Assembly: GCA_002687355.1 (NCBI GenBank)
Contig: NYZZ01000018.1
Span: forward strand, 1 to 37,101
DNA: 37,101 nucleotides
Direction: 5' to 3'
Source: Methanobacteriota archaeon
Lineage (GTDB): Archaea > Thermoplasmatota > Poseidoniia > MGIII > CG-Epi1
In this document: positions 26,009-33,330 of the stretch, one piece after another
How the letters are laid out: the number at the start of each line of letters is the position of its first letter
Position numbering within the stretch: the first letter of the stretch is position 1
Notes under the pieces: generated by a model
What the model was told of the DNA's origin: nothing
The model's input: only the letters and a program-made list of their open reading frames with translations
The model's database searches: none
Program-made: the position numbers and the translations under genes

Positions 26009-26133
26009 GAAATCGTAAGTTCCTTGACTTCGTAGTTCTCCGCGCGCTTGTCGATGTACTCAATAAGGTCGGAAACGTGCGGCGATTCTAGCATAATTTC
26101 GCCACTCTCATGGTCAACAATGCGGAAGGGCAT
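26005..26133 (-). CDS. Small conserved-looking ORF, 42 residues
   Basis: On the minus strand an ATG at 26133 opens a 42-codon frame ending in TAG at 26005-26007. The peptide starts MPFRIVDHESGEI and ends VKELTIS. It has balanced amino-acid composition, an amphipathic helix in the middle (SDLIEYIDKRAENY) and no membrane segment. Support for a real gene: an AT-rich TATA-like run lies about 23 bp upstream of the start, and its stop shares the CTAG tetranucleotide with the stop of aglB, as in two other convergent pairs here. I recognise no family. It fills most of the 190-bp gap between aglB and thyA. Confidence 0.55.
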   Translation of the reverse strand: MPFRIVDHESGEIMLESPHVSDLIEYIDKRAENYEVKELTIS

Positions 26134-26149
26134 GAGCCCCCTTACATCG

Positions 26150-26162
26150 ATTATTATATATT
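26150..26162. promoter_or_regulatory. AT-rich TATA-like run between the small ORF and thyA
   Basis: ATTATTATATATT lies about 23 bp from the minus-strand ATG at 26133 and about 43 bp from the thyA ATG at 26199. It could serve either or both genes; a second weak AT-rich patch (CCTTAATTCC) is nearer thyA. Confidence 0.45.
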
Positions 26163-26198
26163 GGTTTCGAATTTCACGCCCAATTCCTTAATTCCGCT

Positions 26199-27092
26199 AT
26201 GATATGGGGGGGCGTGAGGCAGTATCTGGAGCTGGTAAAGGAAGTCCTCAACCGAGGAACACGCAAGGCAAACCGTACTGGCGTCGATACCGTTTCAGCA
26301 TTCAATATCAACTACTCTGTCGATATGGAAAGTGGTTTTCCGCTACTGACAACCAAAAAAATATCGTGGAAGAACATTGTTGTCGAGAATCTCTGGTTCC
26401 TCTCGGGCGACCTGCATATCGGGCTAATGCAAAAGCACGGATGTAAAATCTGGGATCCGTGGGCCGATGACGCAGGCTACGTGCCGAGCGCCTACGGGAA
26501 TTTCTGGCGCAACTTTCCGGTCCACGACGGTGACCATGCTAGCTTCAACGACCAAGTGCGCTACGTGCTGCAGACATTGCGTGAAAGTCCTGACAGCCGG
26601 CGCATGGTCATCTCAGCTTGGGCACCTGGTAACGCGCAGAGTAGCGCACTGCCACCCTGCCACCTCATGTTCATTTTCAACGTCCAGTACACTGAAACAG
26701 GTGAGCCTAGGCTCTGCCTGCACCTCACGCAACGTAGCTGTGATGTTGCGCTAGGGGTGCCGTACAATATTGCCGGCTATGCATTCCTGCTCCACCTTTT
26801 CGCTCATTTAGTGGGAATTCAGCCCGGCATCTTCGGTCACTCGCTAGTCGATGCGCACATTTACACTGCCAAGCCAGACGGTTCGATGGCCGAATACGAC
26901 CACGTTCCGGGACTGCAAGAGCAGCTGCTGCGTGAACCGCGACCGCGACCGCAACTCACAATCAACCCGGCGCTTGCAACGTTCGATGACGTGCTAGCAC
27001 TATGCGACGCCGACCTTGAGTCAATTCTAGCTGCATTCCGGATTGATGACTATGATCCACACCCTGCCATTGCCTTCAAGGTCGCAGTGTGA
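26199..27092 (+). CDS. thyA: Thymidylate synthase ThyA
   Basis: A 297-residue folate-dependent enzyme that methylates dUMP to dTMP using methylene-tetrahydrofolate. The catalytic cysteine is Cys154 in LPPCHLMF. Other signatures are the phosphate-binding Arg region (DSRRMVISAW), QRSCDVALGVPYNIAGYA and HSLVDAHIY. Length fits the family. The product dihydrofolate is recycled by the next gene, whose GTG overlaps the thyA stop by 4 bases (GTGA), so the pair is translationally coupled. Many archaea use ThyX or other folates, so a ThyA-FolA pair suggests tetrahydrofolate use and probably bacterial origin. Confidence 0.96.
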   Translation: MIWGGVRQYLELVKEVLNRGTRKANRTGVDTVSAFNINYSVDMESGFPLLTTKKISWKNIVVENLWFLSGDLHIGLMQKHGCKIWDPWADDAGYVPSAYGNFWRNFPVHDGDHASFNDQVRYVLQTLRESPDSRRMVISAWAPGNAQSSALPPCHLMFIFNVQYTETGEPRLCLHLTQRSCDVALGVPYNIAGYAFLLHLFAHLVGIQPGIFGHSLVDAHIYTAKPDGSMAEYDHVPGLQEQLLREPRPRPQLTINPALATFDDVLALCDADLESILAAFRIDDYDPHPAIAFKVAV

Positions 27093-27553
27093 GCGGAACC
27101 CTTCTGGCGGCAATCTCGCCCGATATGGTTATCGGCCGTGATGGAGGAATTCCATGGCACTACCCGGGCGATCTGCGGCGATTCAAACGACTGACATTGG
27201 GCCACACGATCGTGATGGGGCGCCGCACCTGGGAATCACTGCCAAAACGGCCGCTGCCGGGACGGCGTAACCTAGTACTCACTTCACGCAACCTCGACGG
27301 GTGTGAGTGCTTTAGGTCGCTCGCTAAAGCAGTGGCGGCTATAGATGGTGAAATGTTCTTCATCGGTGGTGCACAGCTATACCGTGAAGCGCTAAGTGTC
27401 GCTGACCTCATTGACCTTACATTGGTGCCTGATGAGGTACCGATGGAGGGGAGTGTGCTGTTTCCGCCGATTCCTCCGGAGTGGGAACCAGGGCCAGTTG
27501 AGCCGCATCCCGACGAGCCGAAGCTGCGGTTGCAATGCTGGGCACGGCGCTAG
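27089..27553 (+). CDS. folA: Dihydrofolate reductase
   Basis: A 154-residue enzyme that reduces dihydrofolate to tetrahydrofolate with NADPH. Visible signatures are AISPDMVIGRDGGIPWHYPGD (split around the active-site loop), the TIVMGRRTWESLP nucleotide-binding strand, and FFIGGAQLYREAL. The start is GTG, overlapping thyA by 4 bases. The stop TAG shares CTAG with the stop of pssA on the other strand. Length is typical. Together with thyA it forms a complete dTMP-synthesis cycle. Confidence 0.95.
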   Translation: MSGTLLAAISPDMVIGRDGGIPWHYPGDLRRFKRLTLGHTIVMGRRTWESLPKRPLPGRRNLVLTSRNLDGCECFRSLAKAVAAIDGEMFFIGGAQLYREALSVADLIDLTLVPDEVPMEGSVLFPPIPPEWEPGPVEPHPDEPKLRLQCWARR

Positions 27554-28326
27554 CCACTACGCCAGTCGGGGTCGTTGCGCAGCACCCACAACGGGCTGCC
27601 AATGATGTAAATGGCGGTGAACAGTGTCGCCACGGTCCACAACAGTTCCCACACAGCGTAGCGCTGCCACGCGGCTAGGATAGCGAGCTGTAGCAACAGC
27701 ACTGCTCCGAAAATAGGCAGCAGCATCTGCCCACGTGCCTTCAGAAGTGGTAACGTCGTAACCATAGCGAATGCCATCAGTCCAAGCAGAGCTGGCGGCC
27801 ATGTCGCTGTGTTGCCGGTGAGCCAGGAAAAACGTAGACAAACAATTAGCACCAAGACCATCATCGCTGGTGTTGGCATCCCTGAGAAATGGCGCAACTG
27901 CTCCTCACGCTCATACGTGAAGCGCGCCAACCGCAACACTCCTAGCAAACCAACCAGTAACGCACCTGTCAAAGCCAGCATATTTGGCACGTCCCAGTCA
28001 CCACTGAGTGAAAGCGCCGGACCGCGCGACAGCTCGTACCAGAGTGTATAGATGAGTGCCGTCGGTGCGAGGCAGAAGCTAACCATGTCAGCCATTGAGT
28101 CTAGCAGTGGTCCGAAGCGGTGGCTCGAGCCGTAGCGGCGCACAAGCATTCCGTCGATGCTGTCAAGAAACGCTCCGGTCACTAACAGTAGCATTCCAAT
28201 CAAGATTGCGCTGCGCGTCCCATCAAGGAAGTAGGTAATCGCTAGCAGGCCACACCCTGCGTTGCCGAGTGTAGCCAGGTCGCCATATGATATCTGAAGC
28301 AAGGGTCGGAAGAGCTTGCGCAGCAT
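27550..28326 (-). CDS. pssA: CDP-alcohol phosphatidyltransferase, archaetidylserine synthase PssA
   Basis: A 258-residue membrane enzyme with about eight hydrophobic helices. The CDP-alcohol motif is present as DGMLVR, eight residues, G, three, D, three, D (SIDGMLVRRYG to LLDSMAD), with Val in place of the usual Ala. FSGMPTPAMM is typical of the PssA branch. It would join serine to CDP-archaeol, giving archaetidylserine. The upstream gene on the same strand encodes a decarboxylase domain that would use that product, and the two overlap by one base (TAATG). It converges with folA. Confidence 0.9.
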   Translation of the reverse strand: MLRKLFRPLLQISYGDLATLGNAGCGLLAITYFLDGTRSAILIGMLLLVTGAFLDSIDGMLVRRYGSSHRFGPLLDSMADMVSFCLAPTALIYTLWYELSRGPALSLSGDWDVPNMLALTGALLVGLLGVLRLARFTYEREEQLRHFSGMPTPAMMVLVLIVCLRFSWLTGNTATWPPALLGLMAFAMVTTLPLLKARGQMLLPIFGAVLLLQLAILAAWQRYAVWELLWTVATLFTAIYIIGSPLWVLRNDPDWRSG

Positions 28327-29873
28327 TACGGCCTCGTCAGGCGCGCCACGGTCTGGCCTGCTTGCAGCTTCTGTCCTGGCGTGACTACCATCTTGGCCTT
28401 CCCCGGTAATTCCAGATCAACTCGCGAACCGAGGTGGATTATGCCAATACGCTCGCCCTTCACCAGTTGCTGCCCTTCGGAGAGGTAGCTAGTGATACGC
28501 CGGGCTAATGCGCCAGCAACCTGTATCACCACTACTAACCCGATAGCGGTCTCGAGCTCAGTACGCAGCTGCAAGTTGACGTCCGCATCAGCACCATAAG
28601 CAGGGTTGAAGCCAACTCCAGAACGGTGCTGCGCCACGACACGACCATCCAGCGGCGCGCGGTTGACGTGGACGTCCAGCGGTGACATGAAAATTGAGAG
28701 TTGTGCACGCCCGCCCTGCTCGTTAACGGAAAGCACCGTCCCGTCAGCGGGGCTGACGACATCATCCTCAATCAGCCGTTGCGGGTCGCGATGGAACCAA
28801 AGTAACCCGCTACCAAGCACTAACAGCGTCGCCGCAGCCCAGCCAGCTCCACGTAATGGCATATCAGACGGCAATCCCGTGGCAGCGGCGAACGGCACCA
28901 GCGCCAGCCCCAGTGCGGCGGCAGCATAAATCCAGCCCGGAGTACCAGCAGCGAAAGGAGGCGTGCGCCTTCCCGACGGTGGTTCACGCCATGGCAGGTC
29001 CATCACCCCTAGAATGGCGTCCTGCATCTCTGGCAGGTAGTGGAACACGATATACGCCAGCGCAACTAGCGCAATCAGGCTGCCACCTTTCCCTATCCAA
29101 GCGTGCGCGTAGTAGAATGTATCCTCTCCCCACACATTCTGGTAGGTAAGCCAGATAACTACGGCGTTCCGAATCAGATTGAGCAAATAAATAGTGGGCA
29201 CAGTCGCCAAGAACGCGTAAAGACGGCGCTGACGCGGTGCGCTAGTACAGAGCACGCCGCCAACGAAGATTATCATCGACTGCAACGCAGTGCACGCCAG
29301 TACGATGCTGACCGGGGATGACATCGGGTCGCGCCACTCAGCCTCGACGGGGACGCTCACGCCCTGATGCGTTGAGCCAATACGGTACCAACGCGAGCCG
29401 GAACCGTAATCCAGTGCTTCCAGCGCAGTCGGATAGCCGAATATATCAAGCAGCCAAACCGATTGCTCTGCCACTACTAGGATTAGCCATCCTGCCAGTA
29501 GCGGGATTCGCTCAACCAGGAAATATATTCCACCGGCGACTATGGTCATCGCTACTAGCCAGCGCAACGCAGGGTATTCCTGCTTCCAGTAAATAGTAAG
29601 CCAATGATGGTATGCAAGGTAGCCAAAGAACGGCAGCGCCATAGCGCAAAAAAATGCGTTGACGGGATCGTTAACTGGAAGTGTCGCGTAGTATGCGACC
29701 TCACTCCACCAGAAACCACCCAACGCCAGCCATCCAACCATGCAGAGCCGGTGGCCAGCAGTAACCGGCAGCCTACGTCCTGCAAATGCATGGGGGCCAC
29801 TTGAGAGCCAGTAGCCTGCCGTGAGTAGCAGCAACGACCCAATGGCGAGTACCTCACTGGCCGGTATCATCAC
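28326..29873 (-). CDS. Fusion of archaeosortase/exosortase-like peptidase and phosphatidylserine decarboxylase
   Basis: A 515-residue two-part protein. Residues 1-285 form a polytopic membrane domain with an exosortase-family triad: Cys194 (LACTALQS), Arg235 (LNLIRNAV) and His257 (YAHAWIG). Two more hydrophobic segments (about 313-330 and 343-360) lead into a phosphatidylserine decarboxylase domain (360-515) with HRDPQR, VSPADG, FMSPLDVHVNR and the self-cleavage site LGSR, where Ser483 should become the pyruvoyl group. Archaeosortases cut C-terminal sorting signals. In Haloferax volcanii, PssA and PssD are reported to be needed for ArtA-dependent lipid anchoring. Here two of these activities are one polypeptide and the third is the next gene. 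A TATA-like box lies 25 bp upstream of the start, which favours this ATG. Confidence 0.9.
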   Translation of the reverse strand: MMIPASEVLAIGSLLLLTAGYWLSSGPHAFAGRRLPVTAGHRLCMVGWLALGGFWWSEVAYYATLPVNDPVNAFFCAMALPFFGYLAYHHWLTIYWKQEYPALRWLVAMTIVAGGIYFLVERIPLLAGWLILVVAEQSVWLLDIFGYPTALEALDYGSGSRWYRIGSTHQGVSVPVEAEWRDPMSSPVSIVLACTALQSMIIFVGGVLCTSAPRQRRLYAFLATVPTIYLLNLIRNAVVIWLTYQNVWGEDTFYYAHAWIGKGGSLIALVALAYIVFHYLPEMQDAILGVMDLPWREPPSGRRTPPFAAGTPGWIYAAAALGLALVPFAAATGLPSDMPLRGAGWAAATLLVLGSGLLWFHRDPQRLIEDDVVSPADGTVLSVNEQGGRAQLSIFMSPLDVHVNRAPLDGRVVAQHRSGVGFNPAYGADADVNLQLRTELETAIGLVVVIQVAGALARRITSYLSEGQQLVKGERIGIIHLGSRVDLELPGKAKMVVTPGQKLQAGQTVARLTRP

Positions 29874-29893
29874 TCCGCGCGACGCCTCCCCGC

Positions 29894-29901
29894 TAAAAAA
29901 G
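29894..29901 (-). promoter_or_regulatory. TATA-like box for the archaeosortase-decarboxylase gene
   Basis: On the minus strand this reads CTTTTTTA, centred about 25 bp upstream of the ATG at 29873, in the 33-bp gap after the nucleotidyltransferase. The fusion gene and pssA could therefore be transcribed independently of the upstream genes. Confidence 0.45.
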
Positions 29902-29906
29902 ACTCT

Positions 29907-30632
29907 TCAACTGAAATGAGCACATGCCGCTGCGTACGATTCGGGGTCGCCGATGTCAAACCATGTCCCGGCATAGGCAATGCCGCGCACTCTTGCACGG
30001 CTGCTGCGCCATGCCAAGAAATGTCCTAATGCATCGCGCTGTCCGCCGTCATCGAGGAACTCATCGAGAGCGCTGACACCACTAGAGGAGAGCAGCCAAC
30101 AGGCAGTCGCCGCCAGAGTAGAACGTGGTACGGACGGTTTCTCGACAAAATCGACAATGACGCCGTCCTCCAGCGTGGCGATGCCATAGAGTTGCGCTAG
30201 CTCTCGATTCTGGACGTCGTAGAGCGCAATGATGTCGTCGCCGGTGGCCTCGTACAACCCTACTAAGCGGCTGAGATCAAAGTCAAAAAGATTGTCGCCG
30301 GCGGCGATGAAAAGCGGTCCTGTCAGATGCTGTGCCTCTACCAATTGCCATAGGGCGCCCAGTGCGCCTGGCTTCTCGCCTTCGCTGTGCGCCTGCTCGA
30401 CTGTCAGCTCTACTTGCAGCGGACCGTTGTAGCTGGTGATGAAGGCATCGAACTGGCTAGCAAAGGCTGCGTTAACCGCGAGAATCACACGATTGGGAGC
30501 GACGGCCTCGAGCGAGCGCAGTACGTGCGCTAGTAGTGGTTCGCCTGCGACAATGAGTAGCTGCTTAGGGGTATCGCTTACCAGCTCCCCCATGCGGCTC
30601 GCAAAGCCACCCGCCAGAACGATTGCGTCCAT
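29907..30632 (-). CDS. Sugar-1-phosphate nucleotidyltransferase
   Basis: A 241-residue Rossmann-type nucleotidyltransferase. The nucleotide-binding signature LAGGFASRM, followed by DTPKQLL, is at the N-terminus. FIAAGDNLFDFD carries the metal-binding Asp, VDFVEKP is the sugar-binding strand and GTWFDIGDPESY lies near the end. This matches glucose-1-phosphate thymidylyltransferase-like enzymes without a C-terminal left-handed helix domain. It would make an activated sugar (NDP-sugar), plausibly for surface glycans that AglB transfers; the sugar is unknown. Its ATG overlaps the stop of the coiled-coil gene (TGATG). Confidence 0.88.
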   Translation of the reverse strand: MDAIVLAGGFASRMGELVSDTPKQLLIVAGEPLLAHVLRSLEAVAPNRVILAVNAAFASQFDAFITSYNGPLQVELTVEQAHSEGEKPGALGALWQLVEAQHLTGPLFIAAGDNLFDFDLSRLVGLYEATGDDIIALYDVQNRELAQLYGIATLEDGVIVDFVEKPSVPRSTLAATACWLLSSSGVSALDEFLDDGGQRDALGHFLAWRSSRARVRGIAYAGTWFDIGDPESYAAACAHFS

Positions 30633-31519
30633 CAGAGCGATATCTTGCCGCCGGCCATCAGTTCCTTGATAGCATCATCGGCAGCCTCAGCGAGCTTCGT
30701 GTCATCGTATAGCGCCTGCTTCACGGCCTGATGGCGGTCGCGTACCTGTTTCCAGCGCGCCTGCTGCTCCTCGCGCGTCACCTTACGGTGCTGTCGCAAG
30801 TGATCAAGCATCTCCATCGCGCGTTGGTGCTGGTGGTCTGCTCGCTGGCGAATATCGACAAATTCCTGATGTTTCTTGTCTGCCTCTCCAGAGAGATGCG
30901 ACGCCTCCTGCATCATTTCGGTCATCTTGTCGTATAATTTTGAATTGAGCTTCGCCAATCGCACCACTTCCTGATGGTGCTGGTCCGCCTCACTGAAGTG
31001 AGTGTCGATTGACTCGTCGAGCTCGCCCACCTCGGCATGCAGGTGTTCCTGCTCCTCCAACGACACCTGTTGCTCGTTCAGGCTGCGACGCAGGATGGAA
31101 ATACGATCAAGCAAGTCGCGCTCCCGGGCAATTGACATTTCGGTTGTCTCGAGTCGTCGCTCGGATGCCATGATTTCCGACATTAGTGCCTGAACTGTGT
31201 CACGTAGCCCCCCCGAGCCCCGGCCGTTCTTCCGCTTCGCCTTCTTGGCGGCAATTAGCTTGTGAGCCTGGTTACGCAGCCGGTCCCGGGTCTGCATACT
31301 CTGGCCCTTGGCGCGCGAGTTGGACTTCATTTCCTCGCGCAGCGCTAGAATCTGTTCCATCACCTTATGGCGCTGCTCATGCAGTGCATCGCGTTCGTCG
31401 CGTAACATGCGCGACTCGTTATTGAACTCATTGCGGCGCTCTACGAAGCGCTGGAATTGCTCTTCTGAGCGCTGTATTTCGGTTTTAGGCTTGCGCTGCC
31501 CCTTCTTACGTTGCGCCAT
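30632..31519 (-). CDS. Coiled-coil protein, COG1340-like
   Basis: A 295-residue, highly charged protein that is almost entirely helical, with heptad-like spacing from about residue 12 to 280, and a Lys/Arg-rich start (MAQRKKGQRK) and middle (KKAKRKNGRGSGG near 95). The arrangement FVERRNEFNNESRMLRDERDALHEQ, shown here only in outline, resembles the archaeal coiled-coil family COG1340, whose function is not established. The ATG at 31519 is chosen because a TATA-like box sits 31 bp upstream; a longer in-frame option at 31558 would include the box itself. It is the first gene of a minus-strand run that continues through the nucleotidyltransferase. Confidence 0.75.
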   Translation of the reverse strand: MAQRKKGQRKPKTEIQRSEEQFQRFVERRNEFNNESRMLRDERDALHEQRHKVMEQILALREEMKSNSRAKGQSMQTRDRLRNQAHKLIAAKKAKRKNGRGSGGLRDTVQALMSEIMASERRLETTEMSIARERDLLDRISILRRSLNEQQVSLEEQEHLHAEVGELDESIDTHFSEADQHHQEVVRLAKLNSKLYDKMTEMMQEASHLSGEADKKHQEFVDIRQRADHQHQRAMEMLDHLRQHRKVTREEQQARWKQVRDRHQAVKQALYDDTKLAEAADDAIKELMAGGKISL

Positions 31520-31544
31520 TGGAAGCGGGGGACGGCTAGCGCGG

Positions 31545-31555
31545 TAATATAAAAT
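31545..31555 (-). promoter_or_regulatory. TATA box for the coiled-coil/nucleotidyltransferase operon
   Basis: On the minus strand this reads ATTTTATATTA, centred 31 bp upstream of the ATG at 31519. It is one of the strongest TATA-like boxes in the window. Confidence 0.55.
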
Positions 31556-31602
31556 CAACCTCTCAGACAGGAGGTGTGCTGTTTGAACTATATCGCCGGG
31601 AA

Positions 31603-32565
31603 CTATGCGAAGGGGTTGAGTACATGGTAGATTGAGTCATTAATCGGCCCTACTTCCAACGGCATTTCCTCCCCCGTAAATGTTTCGACTACCTCGATAT
31701 AGCGGGAAGCTGCCTCCACCCGTATGTCGTCAGTCAGTGTGGGCGGCTTTCCTTTGCCAGTAAATCCCTGATTTGCGAGCCAGGTTCGCACGTATTCCTT
31801 GTCGAACTTGCGTGGCTCTTCCTCCTTTTCGAAACGTGCCTCGTAATCCTCCGCCAGCCAGTAACGGCTGGAATCGGGCGTGTTTACTTCGTCCATCAGC
31901 ATAATCTTGCCTTTGGAAATGCCAAATTCGTACTTGGTGTCTACGAAAATCATCCCCTGCTCGGCCGCGCGCTTGACACCGCGGTGGTAGAGTTGCATCG
32001 AAATCTTTGAGAGTTCACGGAATAACCCCGGGTCAATCACACCGCGGCGGTAGAGTTCCTCAGGTGCAACAGATTCATCATGGTCGCCCTGCGCCGCCTT
32101 GGTTGAAGGAGTTATTATCGGCTCGGGGAGCTGCTCGTGCTTGCGCATGCCGTCCGGTAACTCATTACCACAGAAGTCGCGGTCGCCCTGCTCGTATGCA
32201 GTCCAGATTGATGTAGATGTTACACCTGTTAGGTAGCCTCGCACGACCATCTCGACTTGAATAGGATCGCAGCGTCGCACCGTCCACAGATTGGGGTGCG
32301 GTCGTCGTAGTACATGGTTGGCGACTATATCGGCTGTTTCCCCGAACCACCAGTCAGCTAGCTCGACCAGTGCTTGCCCTTTGAAAGGAACCGTTCCCAA
32401 CACACGGTCGAAGGCAGAGATGCGGTCAGTGGTAACCATTGTAATCGTCTCCTCCTTGATGTAATTGTCGCGCACCTTGCCACGGTAGAGTTCACCCTGG
32501 TCTTCGTAACTGGTTCCCTCCAGAGTATGGGGGAGCTGCTGTCGCAGGATGTCGCGGGCGACCAT
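31603..32565 (-). CDS. purC: SAICAR synthetase
   Basis: A 320-residue ATP-dependent ligase of purine synthesis that joins aspartate to CAIR. Visible signatures: GKVRDNY near the start, TTDRISAFDRVLG, VVRGYLTGV and a MLMDEVNTPDSSRYW segment near the C-terminus. Its length fits the longer PurC form (about 300 residues) found in fungi and some prokaryotes. The start at 32565 is supported by a TATA-like box 28 bp upstream. It is divergent from the phosphatidyltransferase at 32670 and separate from purS/purL, which lie 1.8 kb away on the other strand. Confidence 0.95.
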   Translation of the reverse strand: MVARDILRQQLPHTLEGTSYEDQGELYRGKVRDNYIKEETITMVTTDRISAFDRVLGTVPFKGQALVELADWWFGETADIVANHVLRRPHPNLWTVRRCDPIQVEMVVRGYLTGVTSTSIWTAYEQGDRDFCGNELPDGMRKHEQLPEPIITPSTKAAQGDHDESVAPEELYRRGVIDPGLFRELSKISMQLYHRGVKRAAEQGMIFVDTKYEFGISKGKIMLMDEVNTPDSSRYWLAEDYEARFEKEEEPRKFDKEYVRTWLANQGFTGKGKPPTLTDDIRVEAASRYIEVVETFTGEEMPLEVGPINDSIYHVLNPFA

Positions 32566-32590
32566 GTCACCCCGAAGGTGGGAGTGGGAC

Positions 32591-32596
32591 TAAAAG
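32591..32596 (-). promoter_or_regulatory. TATA-like box for purC
   Basis: TAAAAG on the plus strand (CTTTTA on the minus strand) is centred about 28 bp upstream of the purC ATG at 32565, consistent with a leaderless transcript. Confidence 0.4.
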
Positions 32597-32669
32597 CGGT
32601 ATCGGTAGGTGTAGCACAAGGCTGAAAAACTACAAGTGACTCTTGCGCAAGGTTATCGTGCTGAGTGAC

Positions 32670-33302
32670 ATGCTGAGGCGCCGCAGCAACAAACTGCTGC
32701 GCCCACTTGGGGTTTTTATGGGTCGTGTAGGGATTCGCCCTAACAACCTCACCTTCCTCGGACTGGCGCTGACCGTTGCTGCAGCGTGGCAGCTGTACGC
32801 ATCGGACCACGATGGGAAGCCTGTCGCCATTCTGCCTGGAGTAGCACTGATGTTGCTGGCTGGGCTGGCTGATGGCGGAGATGGATTGGTGGCGCGCGCT
32901 GCTGGCCAGACAAGCGTGCGCGGCGGCTTCCTTGATGCGCTGACCGACCGCTACTCAGACAGTCTGATCTTCGGCGCGCTGCTGCTGGGCGGCTGGCTGG
33001 TGCCACTGCCACAAGCACCCGCGATAACAGGCGAGGCGTGGGCACTGGCGGCGCTCATCGGTGCGCTGCTAACCTCTTACTCACGCGCGGCCGCCGAGCG
33101 GCTCGGCGTGAGCCAGCAGGCAGTGGGCCTCATCGAGCGACCGGAGCGCATCATTCTGCTTGGCTTCGGTATGCTAGCAGGAGAATTGGCAGGTGAACCC
33201 GCAATCTGGACTACGGTAACGCTGGCGATGCTGGCACTGCTCGGAAACCTTACAGTGGCGCAGCGACTCGTACATTTCTGGCGAAATGCGTCTGAAACAT
33301 AA
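32670..33302 (+). CDS. CDP-alcohol phosphatidyltransferase, archaetidylinositol-phosphate-synthase-like
   Basis: A 210-residue membrane enzyme with the full CDP-alcohol motif: DGLVAR, eight residues, G, three, D, three, D (GGDGLVARAAG to FLDALTDRYSD). The N-terminal LRPLGVFMGRVGIRPNNLTFLGL and the LTDRYSD form are closest, from memory, to archaetidylinositol phosphate synthases. These attach a phospho-alcohol to CDP-archaeol to give an archaeal polar lipid precursor. The ATG at 32670 fits family length; in-frame TTG at 32643 and GTG at 32658 are alternatives. The adjacent pgpA encodes a phosphatase that could remove the terminal phosphate. A glycerol-phosphate acceptor is an alternative to inositol phosphate. 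Confidence 0.83.
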   Translation: MLRRRSNKLLRPLGVFMGRVGIRPNNLTFLGLALTVAAAWQLYASDHDGKPVAILPGVALMLLAGLADGGDGLVARAAGQTSVRGGFLDALTDRYSDSLIFGALLLGGWLVPLPQAPAITGEAWALAALIGALLTSYSRAAAERLGVSQQAVGLIERPERIILLGFGMLAGELAGEPAIWTTVTLAMLALLGNLTVAQRLVHFWRNASET

Positions 33303-33312
33303 TTTAAATATA
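33301..33312 (+). promoter_or_regulatory. TATA-like box for pgpA
   Basis: AATTTAAATATA begins inside the stop codon of the upstream gene and is centred 25 bp before the ATG at 33331. This favours 33331 over the longer in-frame start at 33286. Confidence 0.5.
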
Positions 33313-33330
33313 GGTCGTCAGTGGAACATC

